Assembly: GCF_001640805.2 (NCBI RefSeq)
Contig: NC_066850.1
Span: 15,210,046 to 15,274,045, forward strand
DNA: 64,000 nt
From: Lates calcarifer
Lineage: Eukaryota > Chordata > Actinopteri > Centropomidae
Direction: 5' to 3'
Shown: positions 36,946 to 48,486 of the stretch, piece after piece
How the letters are laid out: each line of letters begins with the position of its first letter
How positions within the stretch are numbered: the first letter of the stretch is position 1
Program-made: the position numbers and the translations under genes
Notes under the pieces: model-generated
The model's input: only the letters and a program-made list of their open reading frames with translations
What the model was told of the DNA's origin: nothing
Databases searched by the model: none

Positions 36946-39900
36946 GCACCTGCAAACTTGGTTGAAGAGGTTCAAACTCAAAAACTGAACTCAGCCTCAT
37001 CAGAACCATGTGGGTGAAGTCTGATCAGAATTGATTGACAGATGCATCCACCTGTGAAACCACTCTAACTTTGGCTGGAGGTTGTGTGTTCATCTAGGAT
37101 CTTATTGAGTATTGAGAATAGATATACTGTCTTTTTGCTGCGATTTTTCAGCGTCCTTCTCGGCTCATTTTTTTTTCTGCTGTGTCACCACTCATGATGA
37201 GAAGTTGTCCCTTGTGAGAGTATTTGCACAAACAGGGATTTGTCTGACGGAACGTCATGCGCCAGTTGTTTTCACAAATTGAGTTGCTCTAATTCTGCAC
37301 ACAGAGCTGCAGCTCAGGAGGATGAGATGGTACCATACAGGCAAGTGGGTGGGTGGTGGGCCAAAGCCCTGTACTTTTCCATCAGGCAGCTGAACAAATG
37401 GGAAGGGCCTTTGGAAGTTTCTAAGCGGCCATGACTTATCAAGGGGATTCCCTCCCCACTTCTCCTTTGGCTTTTGTCTGGCTGGTCAGGGGGGGTTGAG
37501 GGGACCAAATGAAGTCCCTGAGTGAGAATGTTATTGTTTCCGGAGCTGCAGATGACACGCTTCTTTGCAACTGAGGGAGGATTGGCTGAGTGTGAGGCCA
37601 ACGCTTTGTCTGAACGCCTGCCACCTGCACGGGCCCCACCACCTTCCTGTCAATGTTATATTTTTGGATTTGACCCTTTAACCTTATAAACCAACCACAA
37701 GTGGAGGCGATCCAGTTTGATTTAGCTGGCAAATTGGTGGGGGTAGGGGTGTGGGGGGGTCGGGGGAGTGGCTCAAAAAAAGCAGCATTTTTGCGTAATT
37801 TTTCATACTGGAATATAAAGATGGTGTCAAAAACAAACAACTGAAACTATTCTGGCTTTGAATTTCACTCAAGGACACGCACTTCATGTTATCTACCTGG
37901 AATGTGAACTCTCTAACCTCCACTAAGCTACACCTTTCCTCCCCTGGCTGCTGGGGTAAAGGCTAAAAGAAGGAAGTGTTTAAATGTGTGTGTGTGTCGA
38001 GGGGTCGCCAGTCCTTACATGTGTGTGTCCAGGGGTCGCCAGTCCTTACATTCACACAGTGATGATAGCATGATGTATGACGAACACAGCCCTTTTCACC
38101 TCCCACAGTTGTCACTGAGAGCACACGTGTGTCAACATGGCGGAGAGGGAACATGAACCCTGACATGGAGGGCCACACACACATCTTGACAAACAGGCTC
38201 AAAGCACACACCTATGCATACAGAACATACAGCTACAAAAACACAAAATGAATGCGGGTACACTTAGTGACAGTGGAAAAATACAACATGTGAATTTGAA
38301 CATTTTCATCTAAGACTTTATTTCAAAATGTTCTGCTCTTAGAAAATAAAACCTCTGAAACTACGTCAGTACATGTGTCAATGACCCTAACTGTCTGTGA
38401 AGAAATCACTGATGAACAGACTAGACAGTGAAGTGCTTCTGTTGTTACTGAATTACACACAAATGGCTTTTACCCTCTCAACTGCCTGCTGTGTGATACA
38501 GCAGAGCTGTTGCAATATCATTTTGTGGCAGGAAATGAGATTATATCAGGACCAGGTTTGGTCACATTGTTGTTCGTGAGCTCTTCCTGTATTTCTCTTG
38601 ATACCTACCGGCTGGTCTTAACAAGAGCTTCATTTAAACGTGAGTTGTAATGAACTTCTGTCACACATTTTTTGATGTTAAGCATGAATAAATATCTCTA
38701 CTCTCATTACCAGTGGTTTCCCTTTCATTTAGCCAATTATTTTGGCCATTAGTGGCCAGTGTAATTCCATTTGCATAATGCATAAATACTGAGACCTAGG
38801 TGGTAATCTTTTTTTTCTTTAACAACCACTCCTTTGATATAATACATCAAAGCTTAATTTATTGCACTTGTCTGGCTATCTCTCATTAGATCTCTCATTA
38901 GCTTGTTTAAGTTTCCAAATGCTGTTTTCCTGTTTTCTGTTTCTTCACCTGAAAACACCAGTGGCTAAAACTAACCTTACCGAGCCCAAACTTTTCAGCT
39001 AGTCACCTAGCTGCAGCTAACTTAACTCATAAAACTACACCAGCCAGTACACGTTATGTTCATCATTCTCCTGTACTGACTACAGCTGTAGCATCACTGT
39101 AAGAACTGTTACACAGCAGTAGTTTTAGATGGAAGGCTGACTTCGACTTCGATGACTTTGAGCTTAAAAGTGGAGTATGTTTGACATTAGGGAGAAAAGA
39201 GACATAAAATCCCACACTTGAAGAAAATGTCCAGGGCATCACAATAAAGTTCAAGGCTTATTTTGGGTGTTCAAATTCAAACAGATTTTGGACATTTGCT
39301 GCCAAATTTGAACCCGTGCCATTAAAATGTAATCCAGTACAGTAGCCTTGCAATAACACCTAAACATGTGGACTTAATATCACATTTTTGTGATCTATAA
39401 TTCACTGATGGTGAATATTATGACGCATGAAGATTCACCTCATAAAAAAAGTCTTTGTGATGAGTGTGTTGAAATTCAAGCAATTCAGATCTACCATTTC
39501 TTACTATTTAATGAATCAAATTCACTTTATTCATTCTGAAAGACACCAAAGACGAGAATGTGTCTGTCCAGTATTTCAACATTACTGACATGAGCAGTAA
39601 TTGAGTAGAGATACCTCATGTGTCCACCTGATAGTGCTGTTTCTCCACTATGGTAATAGTAGCATCCGAGTGTGGTGGAGATACTGACCACTTACAGTTG
39701 TCCCTCGGGTGGAGGTTTACCTTCTAAAGGAAAAAAAGGAAGAAAACTTAATCACACTGTTGATCAGAAATGAATGAATTAATCCACACTATTTCACATC
39801 CTTTAAGACTTTTTTTGTTGTCGAATGGTGTTTTTAATGGTTTGACTTGTGTTTAAAGATGGAGGGCTTTGAGCTTCATTCGTCTGTAGATCTAGAAATA

Positions 39901-42900
39901 ATATGCAGAAAAGCCGTTTTTCAGCCCATGGGTTTTTTTTTTTTTTTTTAGCTGCTTAAGGGAAAGAACTGATTTAAATGAGACAATGGCCTTCAGATGG
40001 AATAGGATTTTTTTAAAATCTTTAATTGGAGCTGGACTGGAGGATCAGAGCTGTACATTATTCCCTGGGAAATATTGCACACATCAAACAGAAAGTAGAG
40101 GCTGTCATTGTTAGCTGCCATCACACAGACCTAAATCTGCCAAATCTATTAACATACACAACGGCAGGCAGAATGTACTTTTATCCAAAGAAATGAGCAG
40201 CACTAATGGAGAAGACAAGTCATTTTTATTTGTACTCATTATGTTTTTACAACATCTTTTCCCACTTCATTAACTTAAAAGATAAGAAGAGTATGTGTGG
40301 AAATTTTATATAGTACCACTAAATGACTCTGGATGAGAAAGAAAGATGGATGGATAAAATGTGAAATTTAAGCCATGTGGAACAAACATATATCCAAAGC
40401 TCCTTTATTTTGCAATCTCCAGGATTCTTAATGGTTTTAATTTTTTCACATGCTGCTTTCTGTACTGTAGAGCCCAGAGATCACCTGTTAACTACAGTGT
40501 TGGCAGTGCTGTCAAGTGTTTCTCTTTCCCTTTCTTTCCTTTCCTTTTGTCTGTTCAGTCATATTATCAGTGCTCATTATAATCTACCCTAATGGGCAGA
40601 AAATACTGTATGTGTCACTAGAAACTGAATTTGAATCATTTATACTTGTATTTGAATCACTCAGTTTGAATAATTCACAGTACTCATTTTCACATTTTGG
40701 AAACTGGATGAAAATTCCCCTGTTCTCTGGACATGATACTCTGAGCTGAACCCCATCAATAACCTTAAATTAAACAACATATGGTTAAGTGATATTACTG
40801 TGTTTGACAGCCCAGTCCCAGGCACATCCATGATCAAAAGAAATGTTTTTTCAATGTGTATCAGCCCCTTCAAGTCCAGGAATTAATGTATGTATTTATA
40901 TACAGTCAGTGATCTACACTTGAATACTCTTCGCTAACAACTGGACGTGTGTCTCAGAATCACAAGAACTGAATTTGAATCATGAGAACTGAATGTGGAC
41001 ATGTATAGAGAGTTGAATTTATTTAAATAATATTACATTCAATTTCAATTCCTCTTCTTCCTTCATAGGAGAGGAGCTACCAGACGTGCACTACCTTTAA
41101 ACATGTTTTTAGTATCTGGTATGTTCACATTGAAAGAAGGGACTAAATAAATGACAGAGGAACAGGTTAAATTTCATACTAAAATCAGCTGTTTTTTGAG
41201 TGTGCAGTAGCGGCAGTAGTGTTCAAAGTCATGTACTGGCAACTAAACCTACATAGTGCACTGTGAACATGCTGTAAGTACATAATGTGTATGGGATCTA
41301 CACAATATTTTTTGACCTGGAAATTTTAACGACTGATAATTGTCACCATGGCTTAAAGCTAACAGCTGAGAGTTTCTGCCTCCTAACATATACCTATATC
41401 TGTTGTTATAATTTGATATATTGAATATGAAATTGAACTCATCAGAATATGTTGATATCAACATCCAAATATAACTCAGAGCTTTCATGTGACATTCTGT
41501 CTCTGCTGTCAACACAGGCTCATACAGTAAATAAGACCGTGGGTGGGTGTTGTCTTCCATTCTTTGCGCACTGGTTTTAGGTTACACTCAAATGATGCAT
41601 CCCCTTTAACCTAAAAAGGGTCAAAGGTCTCATGTAAGCCAAGATGGGAGTGGTTGCCATGCATCTGCAGAGTTTGTGGTTAATGATTGTCAGGGTTATG
41701 AGAGAAATGTGTACAGTACAGTGTTTTTAATGTTAGATTACCACCTCATAAACAAATCCACAGTGCTATTATCCACAGTGAAAATGCAGGCTGACACTCA
41801 ACACTACAAAGCCATTTTTAATGTCCCAAGGGTCCTGCAAGGTGTTACATGCATTATTCAAACCCACACCTTATCTTACATACACTCAGGTGGAGGTGGT
41901 AGGCAGCTTTTGAACTGAGGAGAAATGTGTGGAGGTCTTCACATCAGTGTTTCTAGTGCAGAACAGGAGTGTTTGGTGTATGAACACAGACATAACCTAG
42001 AAGGTCACCTCAGCATCAGCAATCAGCAGCTGTTAAGAATGAGTTGAAACATACAAACGCTATCACACCATCCATTGTGGTGTATATTGTCCAAACATGT
42101 CTGTTTTAACAGTATTAATTTTTAATATTCCTAATTGTCTCTCAACCACTTCGAACACCCATGACTGTATACATATGGTGGTTGCTTAGAGTTTACATCC
42201 CATTCAGAATGTCTGAGGCTTTCTGAACATCAAGCATTTGTTCAAATTTGTTAGTCAGGCTGGTCATATTCTACAGTTGCTAACCAACAATGTGTTGGTC
42301 TGTCTTACATTATGTGACAATGTGGCTAGTCAGAACCAAACCGAACCGGTTCTTACTGAAGACGTAACATTTTAAAAGCATAGAAAGAAAGGTATAGAAA
42401 TAACAGACATAAAAAGTGCATTTGTTGGGACTATTTTCAGCTGCGGATTAATACACAATTAATTCACAGGTAAGTTATTTCCAGCAGCAATGAAGGTGTT
42501 TTTAATAGCTTTAGCACAGTGGAGATATCAAGTGTCATGACTCATATAGTATGGGTGAAATGTTGTGTAGGTGTAGGGGATTTTTTTTTTTACCACTAAG
42601 TCTTATGGCTGTCTCAGCTATGAAATGGCAACAACACGGACTCAAAGCCTTTAGCTGCTAACAATAACGAAAGAATGCAAAAGTTCAACTAGCTTTCCAC
42701 AGACACTCCACCCAGTCTGCTCCTCTACTTGTGTCACCAACTATGAGCTGAGCTTGGTGAAGGTTTCAGCTCATTTAGGTCAGATATTTTCTCTATTTTA
42801 AGTCTGACCCAGTTAATTTTAGCCCATATTAGTTTACATTTTTGCAAACTGGCACTATTAAAAGTATGCTGAATTACCTATTAAGTGTTCCTGTTAGCAA

Positions 42901-44237
42901 CCATGGATTTACATATATATATCTAATACTGAAGGATGCTGACAAAACCTTTTCCATTCTCAGGCCAGGTCTGGAGTTATATGGATCATTCTATGATTCT
43001 TTTTGGATGTTTATTTGCAATGGACACAATGACATAATGGTAATGACATCCTTGGAAAGTGTAACTCACCCTGAAATTAAAAATGTTTGTATCATGCCTG
43101 TGTATTCAGATTTGACTGAATTATGACCACACAGACAATTACAACAATTATTCACAGGACCAACTCTCACTGATAGTAAGAAAAGTAAAAAAAAATTACA
43201 CTAGGCTGACTGACATAGACTATAAAGCAGCATTCACTCAGTTTCACATATGAAAGTCGAAGTCACAGGTAGAACTGCCGAGCGAGTGAAAGCTAATTTA
43301 TTATTCAGTTCTTTCAGATTTAGAGGAGCTTGTTCAAGAAAATTACTCAGATTTAAGGTTTACACACTTACAACAGAGAGACTGCATTACAAATGTGCAA
43401 GATCACAACATCTCAGCCTCTGCTACATCATGCATATAGTAAAACATAATATCTCTCTTAGGTGTGGCAGGTCCTTCCATTAAAGCCTCCTGTCACAGCC
43501 TCCACTGCAGTGTTTGAAGTCAGTCATCATTAACAGCTGCACACACAGCAGCTGCTGAATGAGTGTAAGATGAAGTAATGTGTGGACAGAGCTACTAGTC
43601 ACCACTTTAAAGAGAGAGTATGCACTGCATCTTTTTCTCCCTAGTGCTTATTTCCATCTTCCAGTTAAGATCTGGGTCAGCGCTGGACCCCAGTTGTGTT
43701 TTTAAAACTTAGGAAGAAATTTGAAGGGTATCCTTTAATACAAGTCCAAAGTTTTAAGTTACTGTAGACACAAATTATGTCTCTCCAAGGTTTAGAAACT
43801 GTTCATAGTTGGCATAATTCGATGTCTGCTTTCAAAGAGAATGTTTTCAAATGACACAAGATGATCTGCTTAATGGTTTGCTACTAAAATCCTGAAAAGT
43901 GTTTGCACTCATGATAGATTTCCCTCTCCATCAGCGGGTTTATTCATTCTCACCTGGTGTTTAAAACCACCGTTCAGTTTTGGATACTCAGTCCTTAAAG
44001 CTCAAGTGCTCCAAATGGAGACAGTTGAGATTCGCACTTGATAGTTCTGTCACAGCGGGGGAACATTAATGCCAAAGTTTGAATTGCAATATTTACATAT
44101 CCTCAAATATGATGTGTGTTGATAAGTATGTGCAAATTTGACGCAGTCAGGTTTTTGAGTGTTTAACCTCTGCACTTGATCATTTTTGTCCTGTTTGGTG
44201 TAAAAAGATGTGTGTGTTTTCTTTAAACATAACTAAA
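36946..44237. other. Intergenic stretch between slc38a4 and amigo2 (right half)
   Basis: No gene supported. Contains a 31-bp tandem duplication at 37991-38050, a T run near 39930-39949, and otherwise AT-rich unique-looking DNA. Confidence 0.6.
37991..38050. repeat. Two-copy 31-bp tandem duplication
   Basis: AGGGGTCGCCAGTCCTTACA occurs twice, each preceded by a TGTGTGTC run. The copies differ at one base and by one TG unit. Confidence 0.95.
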
Positions 44238-44542
44238 AAAATTTTGACATTTAGTGAAACACATTTATTTACTTTGTTGTCAGGAGTTAGAAGAGATGAT
44301 TATCACTCTAATGTTTAGAGTGTAGCTAGAGTTAGCTACATTAGCTTTAGCGATGAGATGGGGAAGCAGCTTGCCTGGATCTGTAGTAGCTACACAAAAC
44401 TAAACCTGTCTACCAGCACTTCTAACGCTCACTCACCTTCATTCTGGACAGACAGATGTGACAGCAGCATTGATCCTCTCATCTAGCTCTCAGCAAGAAA
44501 GCAAATAACCGTATTTCCTACAATGTCAAACATTCCTTTAAA
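44238..44542. mobile_element. Long-TIR MITE (second copy)
   Basis: The left arm (TTTGACATTTAGTGAAACAC, then TATTTACTTTGTTGTCAGGA) is mirrored by the right arm. The reverse complement of the right arm reads GTTTGACATTGTAGGAAATA, then TTATTTGCTTTCTTGCTGAG. The inverted arms extend roughly 70 bp. It ends ATTCCTTTAAA like the copies at 21.6 and 36.7 kb. Confidence 0.75.
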
Positions 44543-46790
44543 TTGAAATTACTTGTGTCTTGATAAGTATACAGTATATATTTTTGAAATGGAAAAACTA
44601 CTGTAGGAGAATGATAAAATCTGTCATTATTTTATGCCTGCCTGTCTGAAACGGTAAACCTACTATCCACAGCTGAGGATGTTTCCATGACTTCTGCTCA
44701 TTACATACAGGGATGATGGGATGGCCTCCTCATCGTCCTGAAAAGTAAAAAGTGGTCTGAGTCAGCGGATGGACAGGTTGATGGGTTGTTGAACTCCAAC
44801 TCAACAAAAAAAACACGCCACTGCTCTTCAACCCTTGTCCTCAGCCAGCACTTAGAACCCTGCTGATGTTCGTTCTGACCATGTAATCACTGACTATTTT
44901 ACTATTTTACTTAGATGCAAAAAATAGATGCGATTATGCATTCACCTGCCAGGTAAGACCAGCAGGCACTAGTGGATGCTGAGATGCAGGAGCGGAACCT
45001 GAACTAACTGCCTCCAGCAGAGTGAAGGACTGAGATGTGTTTACAAAGAGAATACTCCATGTTTTGCACTGTCCTTCTGTATTTGTCGTTGTCGTTGTTG
45101 TTGTTGTTGTTGTCGTCACTGCTGCTGCACCCCTATAATCAAGAACATAAAGTTATCTGAGATTGAGAAGAATTTTTTAAAAATGTTGGTCCATCCACCC
45201 CCTGCATATCAAAGATCTAACTGTGTTATCCTGGAGCGAAGATGGACACTCTGGCAAAATCCCCAGAGGCCTTCCCCTTTGATGGTCGGCACCATGGAAA
45301 CATACAGCGATTTGCCTGTCACGGTGTCCCGGGTGGAAAGCTCATAATTACGAGTGCATTGTGATTAGACTGAAGTCGGCATTATAAGACAACAGGCCTC
45401 ATTCTCACTTCTCTTTCAGCTAATGGAATTGACTCATCTTCAGAAATGGGAATTCAATTGATTTTTTTTCTCTTCTTTTTTTGTCAGGTATTGAATTGGC
45501 TGTGCACGTGTAGATCCACAAGACTGAACAAGAAAGCAAAAGAAAAAAAAAAGAAAAACGCTGATGGAGCTGCAAGCTCACAGCTTACAACCTTGACTAA
45601 CTGATTAGGTGGAGGAATACTTTCATGTGGCATGAAAGATGCCATCTGCTAGTTGCAAACTAACACGCACACAATGGCAAACAGCCTCTGAAGCACAGAC
45701 AGAGGGCATTTTGGAAAATAAAGTTACATGTCATTGTAATGGGGAATACTTAACACCAAATGTGGCAACATAAAGTGAATAAATAAGGCAGCAGACTAAA
45801 TTTTGTATTCCAACAGTACAGGGATAATGGGGATTATGTAAACCCTTTGCACAGCTTAGTGCCATTTGAAAGCCTCAACAAGCAAATCCTAAAATACTGC
45901 TCTTCTTTTAAAAAGGGGGAAAGGGAGTTTTTGTAAGCTGCATCACTGTTTGTTTACTTATATCCACAACTAATGCACTTTTTCTGACACATGATTTAGC
46001 CTTGTATAAACCTTAGGCGGCACATTGCAACCCAGCACTAATGAAACTGTGGGTCTCCTACAGAAAATGAAGACATCTTCAAGGTCACAGATGTTTAATT
46101 ACAAGGATGTTATCTCTAATGAACCAAATCGTCCTTGCCAAGCCACCATTAACAGCATAATGCTGAAGTATTCCATAGACAGGGTTGGAAATCCCTGCAG
46201 GGGTTATGAGCCTTCAGCTTCTGAGAACATCTAAACCTTTAAAATGAACATTGATTGTGCTGCACATAGAAAATCAGTCTATTTGTCTTCGATTGTGAGT
46301 CTTACAGGACCATTTGTTTGGTTTGAGGGTGTCAGTCAGTACCACAAGATATTACTCAAACACCAACAAAGATCTCCTGGGTTAAGGATGCAAACATCAA
46401 TTTCTCTGTGAGTTGGGTGACTGCTATCAGTCGCATAATGCAGTAAAAAATGGATTTCCAAGAGACAAATAAAAAAATAAGAATGGCCAAAACTGAAAGA
46501 GCAGAAGCAGAGATATTCTTACTTTTAGTCCCCAGCATGGGTCAACATAATAACCCAGGTGACATCATTAGGTAGGCTGGATGGGGTATCTTCCATCAGT
46601 ACACAATTGCTAAACAGCAGGAAAGAAAGTGAATGCGTGCTAATGCTTTTTCATTTTGGTTTTGTTGTAACAGTAACAGATTGCTTATTTGAAAAAGTAA
46701 CTAACTGATGATTACTTGAATCATAGTATTGTAACACGTTAATTTGTTGTCATTTTAACCAAAGATAAAACATAAATAAAAACATCATAG
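44543..46790. other. Noncoding DNA upstream of amigo2
   Basis: No coding region supported. A TTG/TCG tract lies at 45083-45117. Two stretches, about 45230-45440 and 45780-46250, lack simple repeats and have a mixed, complex composition often seen in conserved noncoding DNA. They are candidate amigo2 enhancers only by position and look. Confidence 0.4.
45083..45117. repeat. (TTG/TCG)n trinucleotide tract
   Basis: About eleven TTG or TCG units. Confidence 0.93.
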
Positions 46791-47060
46791 TATGTGGTGC
46801 TGATGCTGCCTCCTCCCCTCCTCTTACACCCCTCCTCTCCTCCTTTTGGCAGCATCCACTCTCGTATTATTGGCGTGCTGGCTGCTGTTGAGGTTCGTAT
46901 TTACTCTCAGGACAGCCCCTCCCACAGCCACATGCAACCCGACCTGCAGGTGAACAGTTCAGCCGCGGCTTCCCCGTTTCCTCCGCACACTCTCGGTAGA
47001 TTACCGGCAGGGGTGGAAACGATGCGCTTCACTTCCGAAAGAGCGAAGTTGGATTTAGGA
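46791..47060 (+). promoter_or_regulatory. Likely amigo2 promoter region
   Basis: A pyrimidine-rich CCTCC/CCCCTCC run (46800-46850) is followed by CpG-containing DNA directly upstream of the noncoding first exon. There is no clear TATA box, so a CpG-type dispersed start is likely. The exact start cannot be read from the sequence. Confidence 0.5.
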
Positions 47061-47165
47061 TTTTAAGGGATTCCACATACGGGACGCGATCCTGCATCCG
47101 CGTCCGGAGAGCGCGTGAAGACAGGCAAGATGATGGCTTGAATAGGCGGCGGTGTGGGCGTGAAG
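46980..47165 (+). other. amigo2: amigo2 noncoding exon 1 (start approximate)
   Basis: CpG-rich segment ending GTGAAG|GTGAGC, a good donor, 1.2 kb before a strong acceptor at 48390. Near its end ATGATGGCTTGA is a three-codon upstream reading frame. A noncoding first exon followed by one exon with the whole reading frame is the usual AMIGO2 layout. The left border is a guess. Confidence 0.6.
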
Positions 47166-48390
47166 GTGAGCTGTCTGCTGGGTTTCTACTCTTTGTTTTG
47201 TTTTGGTTCAGCCAAAGTCGTAAAATCCTGGTTGTTATTTCCCTGCTGAGCCAAATATTGATGATTATAATAATAATATCCTATAGTTGATCTTTCACCT
47301 ACAATCAGTTTCCGTTGTACTCATTCTGACACAGTCTGACTTTTATCTCCTATTTGTGTCTTTTTGTAATGTTCCCACTTCTGTGAACTTCACACTGACT
47401 TCGACTAACAATTATTTTACCTATCATTTTGTTGATTCACCATTTAATTGTTTTGACTACAAAGAGTACAAAGAGACTGATAATAGTGAACAAATCCAAT
47501 TACAAATGTTATCAGAGCCCAAGGGGCCTCATTAAAAGTCTTCTTTTTTTGTCTAACCATCAGTCCAAATCCCATATACATTCAGTTTGCAGTGACATCA
47601 AAATTGGAAAAAGAGCCAATGCTCACTTTAAAGAAGCTGCACATACACATTAATTGGCATTTTTGCACAAGAAATTACTTTTTACTGATGAATGTACTTG
47701 CTTTTTTTGTTGATCAGCGAATCAATTAATTGGCTGATTGTTGGAGCTCTAAAATTCAACAATCCACAGTTTTCCTTTCTCCATGCTTGTTTACAATTGA
47801 TCTGTTACAGATAAATAGATTGATAGATGGTTGAACAGGGGATGAGTCCCATAGAAAATAAATATTAAAAGGACATATAGTATAGTAAAGAGATAAAAGT
47901 GAATTAAAACAATTGTGCATTTATAAAAACACATGGTGCTGTGGGCTAAAGTCAGAAGCAGTCTGTATTTTATTGGTGGGAAAAGGGGGAGGAGTATGGA
48001 TTACTAACGTGTGGATTAAGTTACACTTGTTCCAGCAGTTACTAACAGTTGTCATGTGCAGTTGATGCCAGCAGCTATCACACTTGTATTCACATGTGGA
48101 TTATTATTTATTTTTAGAGTTACATGCATGTAATGCCTTTCCCTGTATTATATTTTCACCCTTATACTATGTCAGTGTGCTCTTACAGTTTATATTACTG
48201 CCTATTTTTTTGCTTGTAATAATGTATATACTGTATGTGTAATGGTTCTGTGATTGTTGAGCTATTGTAGATTGTGTTACATGGCAATAGTGCAGAGATT
48301 TTTACAATTATAATTAGTTGCACAGATAGTGTAAAACATAAGGAGATTCATTTCCATGTTCCCTGTATCTTCCTTGTTTTCTCTCTTCAG
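47166..48390 (+). other. amigo2 intron 1
   Basis: Donor GTGAGC at 47166, acceptor TTTTCTCTCTTCAG ending at 48390 with a clear pyrimidine tract. Near 47710-47755 the words CGAATCAATTAATTGGCTGA and GAGCTCTAAAAT resemble a fish interspersed repeat fragment. Confidence 0.6.
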
Positions 48391-48486
48391 TTTATAAAAG
48401 CTGGCCATTATCAGAGGCTTGTAAACCTGACATGTGTACACCCAGTGAGAAGGTGACCTGACACCCCACCCTGAGGGAAAACCAGG
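48391..48486 (+). other. amigo2 exon 2 5' UTR with a 9-codon uORF
   Basis: Between the acceptor and the start codon, ATGTGTACACCC... (48432-48461) is a nine-codon upstream reading frame ending in TGA 25 nt before the main ATG. It could lower translation of amigo2. Confidence 0.6.

Noticed and set aside
46025..46234. 69-codon frame upstream of amigo2
   Set aside because: No homology recognised; better viewed as possible regulatory DNA.
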